Of a stretch of 64,000 nt of DNA, positions 51,540 through 60,124 are shown piece by piece. Source of the stretch: JALSRK01 sp964461995 (lineage in GTDB: Bacteria > Acidobacteriota > Terriglobia > Bryobacterales > Bryobacteraceae); NCBI GenBank assembly GCA_964461995.1, contig CAYWXL010000021.1, forward strand, positions 1-64,000, in the 5' to 3' direction. Position 1 is the first letter of the stretch. The number at the start of each line of letters is the position of its first letter. Below the pieces are notes generated by a model that was not told the DNA's origin, did not search any database, and saw nothing but the letters and a program-made list of their open reading frames with translations. The position numbers and the translations under genes were made by a program.

Positions 51540-53807
51540 ATGAAGGCAAGTAACCAAATTTGGAAAGACCGGTTGGCGGGGAAGCTGCCGCCGCACCTGG
51601 CGGAAGAGATCGACATTTTCGAGAACGAGATCGCGCTTCGCCGCCAAGGCAAGATCGACGAGCGGGTCTTCGCCGAGACCCGCCTGCGGAGGGGAGTTTA
51701 CGGGCAGCGCTACGATAACGGCCAGCGGCACGACGGTATCGCCACCCGCAAACTGGCCTATCCGGACGGCAAACCGACGAAAGGCCCGAACACGGTCTGG
51801 GATGCGCCGGGGATGCAGCGCATCAAGATTCCGTTCGGCGGCCTGAACGCAGCGCAACTGGAAGTCCTGGCGGAACTCGCTGAAGAATACTCCGACGGCA
51901 TCGCCCACATCACCACCCGCCAGGACGTCCAGCTCCACTTCATTCATCTCGAGGACACTCCGGCGATCATGCGGCGGCTGGCGGCGGTGGGCATCACGAC
52001 GCGGGAAGCCTGCGGCAACACGATTCGCAACGTCACCGCCTGCCCGTACGCCGGGGTCTGCCGGGACCAGGCGTTCGACGTCACGCCCTACGCCAAGATG
52101 ACGGCGTACTATCTGCTGGGCCACCCCGAGTGCCAGGACTTCGGACGCAAGTTCAAGATCGCCTTTTCGGGTTGCAGCCAGAATCCCTGCGCGCTGGTCC
52201 GCATGCACGACTTCGGCCTGATCGCCAAGACGCGGGAGAGCGACGGGACCGTCGAGCGCGGCTTCGAAGCTTACGTCGGAGGCGGCCTCGGCCCGGTACC
52301 GTACCAGGCCAAGCTTCTGTCGGAGTTCCTTCCCGAGGCAGAGTTGCTACCCACGATTGTCGCCATCGCGCGCATCTTCACGCGGCTCGGCGAGAAGCGC
52401 AACCGCAACCGGGCCCGCATCAAGTTCCTGGTGGACAAGCTCGGCATCGAGGAGTTCAAGCGGCTGGTCCAGGAAGAGCGGGCACAACTTCCGGAGGATC
52501 CGCGCTGGAAGGAGGCGCTCGAGGAGATCCCGCGCTACCGGGAGGAACCGAAGCGGCCGGCCGCGCTGGTCCAGATCGAACCGGCGGGCTCGGCGGAGTT
52601 CCGCGAATGGCTGCGCCGGAACGTCTACCGCCAGCGGCAGGAAGGCTACGCAGCCGTGACGATCGCCTTGCCGCTCGGCGACATCACTGCTGCCCAGCTC
52701 CGCCAGCTGGCCGACATCGCCCGCAAGTACACCAACGAGACGATCCGTACGACCGTGGAGCAGAACTTCCTGCTCCGCTGGGTGAGCGAGGCCGACCTGC
52801 CGGCGCTGTACGAAGACTTGAAGGCGGCCCATCTGGCCGAACCGGTAGCGAACACCATCGCCGATATCACCGCTTGCCCGGGAACCGACACGTGCCGGCT
52901 CGGCATCGCGTCGTCCCGAGGCCTGGCGGCGGAGCTTCGCCTGCGGCTCCGTGAACGCCGGGAACCCCTCGATGAGTCGGTCCACGGACTGCGAATCAAG
53001 ATCAGCGGCTGCTTCAACTCTTGCGGTCAGCATCATTTGGCCGACATCGGATTCTACGGGGTGAAGCGGAACAAGGGCCGGTACGCCGTGCCTCATTTCC
53101 AGGTGCTTCTGGGTGGCCAGTGGGGCGAAAACGCCGCTGCGTATGGGCTGGCCATCGGGGTGGTGCCGTCCAAGCGGGTACCGGAAGCCCTGGAGCGCAT
53201 CCTCGGCCGGTATCTGGCCGAGAAGCAGGCAGGGGAGTCCTTCCAGGCTTTCATCCAGCGCATCGGGCGGGCCGAGTGCCTGAAGATGATCGAGGACCTT
53301 CGGGAGATCCCCACGCACCAAGCGGATCCTTCCTACTACGTGGACTGGGGGGACGCCCGGGAGTTCACCATCGGCGACCTCGGCGTCGGCGAATGCGCCG
53401 GCGAGCTGGTCTCGCCCACCGAGTTCCAGTTGGCCGCCGCCGAGCGCGAAGCTTTCGAAGCTCAACTTTACTTGGAAAAGGGCGAAGCCAATGAGGCGGC
53501 CCGCCGGGCCTACGAAGCGATGAAGCGCGCCGCCCAGGCGCTGATCGCGCATCGGCTGGGGGCTGCGCCGCAGGACCCTGACCAGATCGTCGAGACCTTC
53601 CGCAAGCATTTCTACGACACCGAGCTGTTTTTTGACACATTCGCTCGCGGCAAATTCGCGCAGTATTACTTCAGCGCCCACAAGCGCAACGGCGGACCCT
53701 GGGACGAGGAGTCGGCGCGGAAACAGATCGAGGAGGCCCAATTGTTCCTGGAAGCCGCGCACTCTTGCTACCAGCGCCTGCTCGAACAGGAGCAGCCGGT
53801 CATTTGA
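51540..53807 (+). CDS. Siroheme nitrite/sulfite reductase with HEPN-like C-terminal tail
   Basis: 755 residues, no export signal. Two ferredoxin-type reductase repeats. The C-half has the siroheme/[4Fe-4S] ligands TACPGTDTCRLG (Cys446, Cys452) and SGCFNSCGQHH (Cys491, Cys495). The N-half has a similar set, TACPYAGVCRD (Cys168, Cys174) and FSGCSQNPC (Cys212, Cys217), which E. coli CysI lacks. The last 130 residues are helical and HEPN-like (ARRAYEAMKRAAQALIAHRL, KHFYDTELFFD), without the RxxxxH RNase motif. It reduces sulfite or nitrite in the cytoplasm; the choice cannot be made from sequence alone. An unknown protein gene follows 20 nt later. Confidence 0.85.
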   Translation: MKASNQIWKDRLAGKLPPHLAEEIDIFENEIALRRQGKIDERVFAETRLRRGVYGQRYDNGQRHDGIATRKLAYPDGKPTKGPNTVWDAPGMQRIKIPFGGLNAAQLEVLAELAEEYSDGIAHITTRQDVQLHFIHLEDTPAIMRRLAAVGITTREACGNTIRNVTACPYAGVCRDQAFDVTPYAKMTAYYLLGHPECQDFGRKFKIAFSGCSQNPCALVRMHDFGLIAKTRESDGTVERGFEAYVGGGLGPVPYQAKLLSEFLPEAELLPTIVAIARIFTRLGEKRNRNRARIKFLVDKLGIEEFKRLVQEERAQLPEDPRWKEALEEIPRYREEPKRPAALVQIEPAGSAEFREWLRRNVYRQRQEGYAAVTIALPLGDITAAQLRQLADIARKYTNETIRTTVEQNFLLRWVSEADLPALYEDLKAAHLAEPVANTIADITACPGTDTCRLGIASSRGLAAELRLRLRERREPLDESVHGLRIKISGCFNSCGQHHLADIGFYGVKRNKGRYAVPHFQVLLGGQWGENAAAYGLAIGVVPSKRVPEALERILGRYLAEKQAGESFQAFIQRIGRAECLKMIEDLREIPTHQADPSYYVDWGDAREFTIGDLGVGECAGELVSPTEFQLAAAEREAFEAQLYLEKGEANEAARRAYEAMKRAAQALIAHRLGAAPQDPDQIVETFRKHFYDTELFFDTFARGKFAQYYFSAHKRNGGPWDEESARKQIEEAQLFLEAAHSCYQRLLEQEQPVI

Positions 53808-53827
53808 AAGCCGGGAGGAACCCTGCC

Positions 53828-54385
53828 ATGGAAGTGCAGCACATCAACGTTAAGATCTTCGCGCGGGAGCCGGCGCCGACGGACCTGTCAGGGGCCATCC
53901 CTGTCTTTCATCGCTGGATCCAGAAGAGCGCCACCGGCGAGTTGCTGATCGACGTCGCCGACTATCGCCACGTGCCGGAGGGCCCGGGCGTGATGCTCAT
54001 CGCCCACGAGGCCCACTACGCCTTGGGCCCGACCGGAGGCCGCCTGGGGCTCATCTACAACCGCCGCACGCCGCTCGACGGCTCGACCCGTGAGAAACTC
54101 GAGCAAGCTTACTCGGCGGCGCTCGCCGCGTGCAAACGTCTCGAACAGGAGCCGGAATTCCGTGGCTCGCTCGTCTTCGACGAAGGCGACGTCGAGGTGA
54201 TTTTCAACGACCGGGCTTTGACGCCGAACACCGACGAGACCTTCGAGGCGTTGCGCGGGGAGTTGGAAGCTTTCTTCGCCTCCCGCTGGGGAGACGGCAC
54301 ATTCGTGTTGGAGAAAACCGGCGAGCCGCGGGAGCGCTTGACGGTACGAGTGCGGCGCTCTCAGGAAACGGCGCTGAGGGCGTGA
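53828..54385 (+). CDS. Conserved-looking protein of unknown function paired with the siroheme reductase
   Basis: 185 residues. The ATG at 53828 has GGAGGA about 8 nt upstream. It is a soluble alpha/beta protein (HINVKIFAREPAPTDLSGAI, GELLIDVADYRHVPEGPGVM, AHEAHYALGP, SLVFDEGDVEVIFNDRAL). No domain is recognised. It is 20 nt after the reductase and almost certainly co-transcribed, so it may be a partner, maturation factor or regulator of that enzyme. Confidence 0.65.
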   Translation: MEVQHINVKIFAREPAPTDLSGAIPVFHRWIQKSATGELLIDVADYRHVPEGPGVMLIAHEAHYALGPTGGRLGLIYNRRTPLDGSTREKLEQAYSAALAACKRLEQEPEFRGSLVFDEGDVEVIFNDRALTPNTDETFEALRGELEAFFASRWGDGTFVLEKTGEPRERLTVRVRRSQETALRA

Positions 54386-54410
54386 TTGCCGCGGGCGCTA
54401 TAATCCGCAT

Positions 54411-55382
54411 ATGGCCGCCTTGAGCGACGCTGGTGCGCCGTCGCTGATCGAGCTACGTCACGTGCGCCCGGCGGAGCTCGAGCCGCTGCTGGTTGAAGAA
54501 ACCGCTCTCTGGCGGCAACGCCTCGACTGGGACTTCACCCCCTCGGCCAACCTGGTACGGCGTTTCATCGGCATCGGAGCCTTGGCTGGGTACGCCCTCA
54601 AGATCGGCGGGGAAGTGGCTGGCTACTCCTACTACGTCACCGAGGAGTCTAAGGGCCTGATTGGCGATCTCTATGTCGCCGAGCGGCGCCGCAGCCGGGA
54701 GCTGGAGGACCGGCTTTTCGAAGCCGTGGTGGCCTCGATGGTCACCTCGCCTTACATCCGGCGCATCGAGGCCCAGCTCATGTTACTCGCGGAAACCCTG
54801 ACCCGGACGCTGCCCTATCCGCGCTACGTGAAGCGGTACCAGCGCGACTTCATGGTCATCGGGGCCGAGCAGGTGCGCTGCCTCGAGCCCGGCTCCATCG
54901 CCGGCCGCTACCGGATCATGGCCTGGTCGCCGCGGTTTCAGGAAGAAGCCGCCCAGGTGATCGCCGCCGCCTATCGCGGCCACGTGGACAGCGAGATCAA
55001 CGACCAGTACCAGTCGGTCTCCGGAGCGCGGCGGTTCCTGCTGAACATCGTGCAATATCCGGGGTGCGGATCTTTCTTCCAGCCCGGTTCCTTCGTCGCC
55101 GTGGACGAGCACCGGCAGGTGCTGGCGGGCCTGTGCCTGGCGAGCCTGGTCTCCCCGGAGGCGGGACACATCACGCAGATCTGCCTGCTCCCGGAAGTGC
55201 GCGGCACGGGACTCGGCTACGAGCTGCTGCGGCGATCGCTCGAGAGCATCATCGCCCACGGTTGCACGGAAGCCACCCTTACTGTCACCGCTTCCAACAG
55301 AGAGGCCGTCACGCTTTACGAGCATGTAGGGTTCCAGACGCGGCACAGTTTCGCCGCACTGGTGTGGGAAGGGTTTCAGTAA
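54411..55382 (+). CDS. GNAT family N-acetyltransferase
   Basis: 323 residues, twice the size of one GNAT domain. The C-terminal half has the acetyl-CoA loop RGTGLGYELLRRSLE and a following TVTASNREAVTLYEHVGF, the standard motif A/B pair. The N-terminal half (GYSYYVTEESKGLIGDLYVA) looks like a degenerate GNAT fold without a clear cofactor loop. The substrate is unknown. It begins 25 nt after the previous gene and is probably in the same transcript. Confidence 0.82.
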   Translation: MAALSDAGAPSLIELRHVRPAELEPLLVEETALWRQRLDWDFTPSANLVRRFIGIGALAGYALKIGGEVAGYSYYVTEESKGLIGDLYVAERRRSRELEDRLFEAVVASMVTSPYIRRIEAQLMLLAETLTRTLPYPRYVKRYQRDFMVIGAEQVRCLEPGSIAGRYRIMAWSPRFQEEAAQVIAAAYRGHVDSEINDQYQSVSGARRFLLNIVQYPGCGSFFQPGSFVAVDEHRQVLAGLCLASLVSPEAGHITQICLLPEVRGTGLGYELLRRSLESIIAHGCTEATLTVTASNREAVTLYEHVGFQTRHSFAALVWEGFQ

Positions 55383-55445
55383 CCGGCGGACGGCCTCAGG
55401 ACCGCAGCAGGTCCGGACCGGCGCTCCCCGCTTGAGATTCCGGCT

Positions 55446-56135
55446 CTAAGAGTGCTCCGTGGCAATCTCTTCCAGGATGCGCCGCGCCTCGGCTGTGGGG
55501 TCGGCCGCGCGAGTGATCTGCCGGCCGATCACCAGATAGTCGGCCCCGTTGCGGATTGCCTCGGCAGGAGTGGCGACGCGCTTCTGATCGCCCCGGGCGG
55601 CTCCGGCGCTGCGAACGCCGGGGGTGACGAGCACCATCCCCGGTCCGGCGACCTCCCTCACGCGGCGCACTTCCAGCGGCGAGCAGACGATGCCGTCCAT
55701 GCCCGCCTCTTTGGCCTTGCGGACGCGGAGCTCAACCAGTTCCTGCACCTCGCAGGGGTAGCCGAGGTCGATAAGGTCCTCGCGGTCGAAGCTGGTAAGC
55801 ACGGTCACGGCCAGCAACTGGAGGGGGGCGCTTCCCCTCCCTTCCACCGCGGCTCGCATCACGGGGCCGCTGCCGTGGACCGTCAGGAAACGGACGCCGG
55901 CGGCGGCGACCTGGCGGACCGCGCGCCTCACGGTCTCGGGGATGTCGTAGAACTTCATGTCGAGGAAGACGTCCCGGCCTGCGCCGATGAGCTCCCGGAC
56001 GAAGTCCATTCCGGCGGCGGCGTAGAGTTCCATGCCGACCTTGTAAGCGGCGGCATTGTCGCCGACGGCGTGCACGATGCGGCGCGCCTCGTCGGCCGCG
56101 GGCACGTCCAGGGCCACAATGATCGGGTTCTTCAT
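55446..56135 (-). CDS. pyrF: Orotidine-5'-phosphate decarboxylase
   Basis: 229 residues, typical. It begins NPIIVALDVPAADEAR and has the catalytic motif FLDMKFYDIPETVRRAV (Asp-x-Lys-x-x-Asp). It makes UMP from OMP, the last step of pyrimidine synthesis. The ATG overlaps the selD stop (ATGA), so the two proteins are translationally coupled. Convergent with the GNAT gene. Confidence 0.95.
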   Translation of the reverse strand: MKNPIIVALDVPAADEARRIVHAVGDNAAAYKVGMELYAAAGMDFVRELIGAGRDVFLDMKFYDIPETVRRAVRQVAAAGVRFLTVHGSGPVMRAAVEGRGSAPLQLLAVTVLTSFDREDLIDLGYPCEVQELVELRVRKAKEAGMDGIVCSPLEVRRVREVAGPGMVLVTPGVRSAGAARGDQKRVATPAEAIRNGADYLVIGRQITRAADPTAEARRILEEIATEHS

Positions 56136-57157
56136 GTCAGGTAGATCGACTTCTCCCGGCGCTCGACGACCCGCCCGATGCGGTAGGCGCCGGGATGCTT
56201 TTTCAGCACTTCGGCGGCGGCGTCTTCGGACAGGGCAGCGAGCAGGCCGCCGGAGGTTTGCGGATCGTATAGGAGGTTGAGGATTTCATCGGGTAGCGAC
56301 CCGGCCCCGGCCACGTCGCACTCGAAGAAGGAGCGGTTGTTCTTCAAACCGCCGGGAATGGCCCCTTGCCGGGCGTACTCTATGGCCCCGGGCAGGAACC
56401 GCACGGCGGCAGCCTCGATCTCGCAGGAGACGCCGCTCGCCTGAGCCACCTCGCGGAGGTGGCCAAGCAGCCCGAAGCCGGTGACGTCGGTACAGGCGTG
56501 GACCCCCAGGCCGGCCAGGGCTTCGGCGGCGGCGCGGTTCAGCGTCTGCATGGAGGCGATCGAAGCTTCGACGTGGTCCGGCTGCGCGATGCCGCGCTTC
56601 AAAGCTGTCTGAACGATTCCGGTGCCGAGCTTCTTGGTGAAGACCAGGACGTCGCCCGGCCGGGCTCCCGCATTGGTCCAGATGCGGTCCGGGTGGACGA
56701 TGCCGCTCACCGAGAAGCCGAACTTGATCTCCGGATCATTGATCGAGTGGCCGCCGACGATGGGGCAGCCGGCCTCGCGCATCTTTTCGGCGCCGCCGGT
56801 GAGGATCTGCTGGAGAGTCTCGACGCCGAGCTTGGCCGGATAGGCCACGATAGCAAGGGCCGAGACGGGCCGGGCGCCCATGGCGTAGATGTCGCTCAAG
56901 GCGTTGGCCGCGGCGATGGCTCCGAAGGTATACGGATCATCGACGATGGGGGTGAAGAAGTCCACGGTCTGCACGAGGGCGCACTCCGGCGTCAGCTTGT
57001 AGACACCGGCGTCGTCGGCGGTGTCGAAGCCCACCAGAACGTTCTCGTTTGTCACCCGCGGCACGCCGCAGAGCACCTGGTCCAAGACCCTTGGACTCAA
57101 TTTGGACGCTCAACCCGCGGCGCTGACGTGCGCGGTCAGCTTCTTCGGATCGCTCAT
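56132..57157 (-). CDS. selD: Selenide, water dikinase SelD, predicted selenocysteine-containing form
   Basis: 341 residues if the in-frame UGA at 57112-57110 is read as selenocysteine. The ATG (57157-57155) gives MSDPKKLTAHVSAAG, then Sec16, then ASKLSPRVLDQVL. E. coli SelD has catalytic Cys17 and Lys20 in GAGCGCKISPKVLD; here Sec16 and Lys19 keep the same spacing. Downstream motifs are complete: FDTADDAGVYKL, DFFTPIVDDPYTFGAIAA, NALSDIYAMGARP, GGHSINDPEIKFG and LLYDPQTSGGLL. A SECIS-like hairpin follows the UGA. SelD makes selenophosphate from selenide and ATP. Starting at the TTG of Leu20 (57100) would delete the active site. pyrF overlaps its stop. Confidence 0.9.
57080..57112 (-). promoter_or_regulatory. 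UGA selenocysteine codon with bacterial SECIS-like hairpin in selD
   Basis: UGA is at 57112-57110. After 13 nt comes a perfect 7-bp stem, GTCCAAG (57096-57090) and CTTGGAC (57086-57080), closed by the loop GGU. The loop starts 20 nt after the UGA and has G in its first two positions, as described for bacterial SECIS elements. Codons here (AAA, TTG, AGT, CCA, AGG) are ones this GC-rich genome otherwise avoids, consistent with selection on RNA structure. Confidence 0.8.
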
Positions 57158-57245
57158 CAAATTCCAGTGTAGCGGCCGTGGCGGGTACGATGCGGCGCAC
57201 AGACCAGGAGACGCGGCCTCCAATACTTTTTGGTGGCGGTCCGGC

Positions 57246-58574
57246 TCAGACGCGCTTCTTGTAGCGGGACCCGGGGACGTTCTCCCCGGTACCCTCGTAA
57301 GCGGGACGGGGCGCCGGTTTGTCGGTCAACTTCTCGGCCTTCGCATCCCAGCACATGACCTTGCCCTGGCGGTAGGAATCGACGCCAAGCTTGATGGCGG
57401 TCATGATCTGATAGCCGAAGTCGGGGCCGAGGCGGGGCGTCCCGCGGTCGCGCATCCGGGCGACCCAATCGGAGATGTGATCCCCGACTATGTCGCGACG
57501 TCCGACGGGGATCTCCTTGACGCCGCCGGCTGGGTCGTCTTTGACCGGGAAGAAGGTGGGCTCGCGGTAAAGCTTCACCTTCGGGCCGTCGAAAACGATG
57601 GTGCCTTTGTGACCGTAGATGACGGCGGGAAAGAACTTCGTGGCCGCGGCGTTGGCCATTGAAGCCGAGATGTTGATGTAGAAGTTCGGGTACTCGATGA
57701 CGGTGGCGTAGGTGTCGGGTACCTCGCGGTCCTTGAAGACATAGATGCCGCCGGAGCCGGTGACCCGGGTGGGAAACTGCGGCCCCATGGCGTAGAGCAG
57801 CGGACCGAGGCGGTGGTAGAAGAGGTCGGTAGCGATGCCGCCGGAGTAGTCCCAGTACTTGCGCCAGCGGAAGAAGCGCTCGGCGCTGAAGGGGCGCTTG
57901 GGCGCCGGGCCGAGCCAGCGGGGCCAGTCGATGGTCTGCTCGTTGGCCTCCTCGTCAACGTAGTAGTTCCACTCGCCGACCTTGGAGTTGCGCGAGTAGG
58001 TTCCCTGGGCCCAGAGCAGGTCGCCGATCTCGCCGGCTTCGATCAGCTCCTTGGCGACGTGGTAGCGCAGGTCGGAGAGGTGCTGGCTGCCGACCTGGAG
58101 AACGCGGCCGTACTTGTGCGCCGCGCGGGCCACGTCGCGGGCCTCTTCGACGGTGAGCGTCATGGGCTTCTGCAAGTAAACGTCCTTGCCGGCCTTCATC
58201 GCGTCGATGGCCATGCGGGCGTGCCAGTGGTCCGGGGTGGCGATGATCACGGCGTCGATGTCGTCGCGGGCGAGCAGCTCCTGGTAGTCGATGTAGATGC
58301 TCTTCTCGGGCAGCTTGGCGTAGCGGTTCGCCCGTTCGCGGTAGCGCGAGTAGACGTCGCAGATGGCGGCAGCCTCGACGTCGCCCAGCTCCTGGCCGCG
58401 GCGCACGATCCTTCTCAGCATGCCAGTGCCGTTGCCGCCGGTACCGATGTGGCCGATGCGGATGCGGTCATTGGCGCCGATGACGCGCTTCGCCGGGTTG
58501 CCCATTACCGGGGCCGCGGCGCCGGCCAGCGTGGCTGCTCCGAGGAAAGCCCTTCTGCTCTTGTCCGTCTTCAT
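57246..58574 (-). CDS. TAT-exported Gfo/Idh/MocA oxidoreductase
   Basis: 442 residues. The leader is DKSRRAFLGAATLAGAA (twin-arginine). The NAD(P) loop is IGHIGTGGNGTGML. The usual EKP motif reads QKP (DVYLQKPMTLTVEEA), a change seen in a subset of exported members. The C-terminal part has YDYSGGIATDLFYH-like metal or substrate residues (read as YWDYSGGIATDLFYHRLG). It precedes selD by 88 nt on the same strand but need not share its transcript. Substrate unknown. Confidence 0.82.
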   Translation of the reverse strand: MKTDKSRRAFLGAATLAGAAAPVMGNPAKRVIGANDRIRIGHIGTGGNGTGMLRRIVRRGQELGDVEAAAICDVYSRYRERANRYAKLPEKSIYIDYQELLARDDIDAVIIATPDHWHARMAIDAMKAGKDVYLQKPMTLTVEEARDVARAAHKYGRVLQVGSQHLSDLRYHVAKELIEAGEIGDLLWAQGTYSRNSKVGEWNYYVDEEANEQTIDWPRWLGPAPKRPFSAERFFRWRKYWDYSGGIATDLFYHRLGPLLYAMGPQFPTRVTGSGGIYVFKDREVPDTYATVIEYPNFYINISASMANAAATKFFPAVIYGHKGTIVFDGPKVKLYREPTFFPVKDDPAGGVKEIPVGRRDIVGDHISDWVARMRDRGTPRLGPDFGYQIMTAIKLGVDSYRQGKVMCWDAKAEKLTDKPAPRPAYEGTGENVPGSRYKKRV

Positions 58575-58686
58575 CCTGCTCTCTCCTTCGCTGCGGTTGC
58601 GAATTCATCGTGAGTATCTCGCCGCGCAGCGCGGCATGTCAAACGGGCGGGGCAACGGGTACGATGGGAATTCGTCCGCCGAATCC

Positions 58687-60111
58687 ATGACCGCCGCAGT
58701 GCAAGCCCTAAGCGATTTCATCTACGGCCGCATCCTGATCGTGCTGCTGTTGGGCGCGGGCGTCTACTTCACCTTCCGGATGCGGTTCATCCAGCTCCGG
58801 CACTTCGGGGTGATGTTCCGGGTGCTGGCCGGGAGCCGGCGGGCGGGCAAAGAGCACATCTCGTCGTTCCAGGCGCTGGCGACGAGCCTGGCGGCGCGGG
58901 TCGGGACGGGCAATCTGGCGGGCGTGGCCATCGCCATCACGATGGGCGGGCCGGGAGCGATCTTCTGGATGTGGATGGTGGCCCTGGTGGGCATGGCGAC
59001 GACGTTCATCGAGTCCACCCTGGCCCAGCTTTACAAGGTGCGGGGGCCGAAGGGGGAGTACCGCGGCGGGCCGGCCTACTACATGGAACTGGGGCTGGGC
59101 CGGCGGTGGATGGGCGTGGGGTTCGCGCTGGCGCTGATGACTGCTTTCGGGCTGTTCTTCAACAGCGTCCAGGCCAACACGATCGCCGCGGCGTTCCGGG
59201 AGTCGTTCTCGGTGCCGGCGGGCTGGACCGGCGTGGGGCTGGCGCTGCTGGCCGGGGCGGTGATCTTCGGCGGGCTGAAGGCGGTGGCGCGGTTCGCCGA
59301 GATCGTGGTGCCGTTCATGGCCGCCGGCTACCTGGCGCTGGCCCTCTACGTGGTATTTACCCACATCGAGCGCGTGCCGGGCGTGCTGCTGCTGATCCTC
59401 GAGAGCGCCTTCGGACTGCGGGAAGCGGCGGCGGGGGCGGTAGGCTATTCCATCCAGCAGGCGATGATCAACGGCGTGCGGCGGGGGCTGTTCTCCAACG
59501 AGGCGGGCATGGGCAGCGCCCCGAACGCCGCCGCCTCGGCCGATCCGCAGCCGCCGCACCCGGCCTCGCAGGGCTATGTTCAGATGCTGGGGGTCTTCGT
59601 GGACACCCTAGTGATCTGCACCTGCACGGCGTCGATCATCCTGCTTTCCGGGGTCTACGATCCCGCGTCGGGGACGACGGGGATCGAGCTGACGCAGCAG
59701 GCGCTCTCGGCCGAGGTCGGCCGATGGGGCGGCCTGTTCGTGGCCATGGCGGTCTTCCTGTTCGCCTTCACGTCGATCGTGGCCAACTACTCGTACGCCG
59801 AATCGAACCTGCTGTTCTTGAGCCGGAGCCCGAAGCTGCTGCAGGGCTTCCGGACGGCGGTGCTCGGGCTGGTGCTGTTCGGCGCGCTGGCCGAGCTGCC
59901 GCTGGTGTGGGCGCTGGCCGACGTGGCGATGAGCCTGATGGCGCTGCTGAACCTGGCGGCGATTCTGTGGTTGTCGCGCACCGCGCTTTCCGTAGCCTGG
60001 GATTTCGATCGGCAGTGGCGGGAAACGAGAAAACCGGCGTTTCATACAGCCGCGGCCGGGCCTCTGGCGGGGAAGGTTCCCGGCGGCATCTGGAACGGGA
60101 GGACACGCTGA
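58687..60111 (+). CDS. Sodium:alanine/glycine symporter, AgcS family
   Basis: 474 residues, about 10-11 membrane helices. The ATG at 58687 gives the family start (LSDFIYGRILIVLLLGAG). Diagnostic motifs: RVGTGNLAGVAIAITMGGPG (sodium/substrate site) and GLFSNEAGMGSAPNAAASAD. It imports alanine or glycine with sodium. An upstream in-frame ATG at 58636 would add 17 hydrophilic residues and is less likely. The GT2 gene follows 13 nt after its stop. Confidence 0.92.
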   Translation: MTAAVQALSDFIYGRILIVLLLGAGVYFTFRMRFIQLRHFGVMFRVLAGSRRAGKEHISSFQALATSLAARVGTGNLAGVAIAITMGGPGAIFWMWMVALVGMATTFIESTLAQLYKVRGPKGEYRGGPAYYMELGLGRRWMGVGFALALMTAFGLFFNSVQANTIAAAFRESFSVPAGWTGVGLALLAGAVIFGGLKAVARFAEIVVPFMAAGYLALALYVVFTHIERVPGVLLLILESAFGLREAAAGAVGYSIQQAMINGVRRGLFSNEAGMGSAPNAAASADPQPPHPASQGYVQMLGVFVDTLVICTCTASIILLSGVYDPASGTTGIELTQQALSAEVGRWGGLFVAMAVFLFAFTSIVANYSYAESNLLFLSRSPKLLQGFRTAVLGLVLFGALAELPLVWALADVAMSLMALLNLAAILWLSRTALSVAWDFDRQWRETRKPAFHTAAAGPLAGKVPGGIWNGRTR

Positions 60112-60124
60112 AGCGGGGGTGAAG

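Noticed and set aside
57100..57102. TTG at 57100 as the selD start
   Set aside because: It would remove the glycine-rich active-site loop and catalytic Sec/Lys; the upstream ATG restores a full-length SelD through one UGA.
58636..58686. Upstream ATG for the AgcS symporter
   Set aside because: The added residues are Gly/Asn-rich and not part of the family; the ATG at 58687 gives the typical start.
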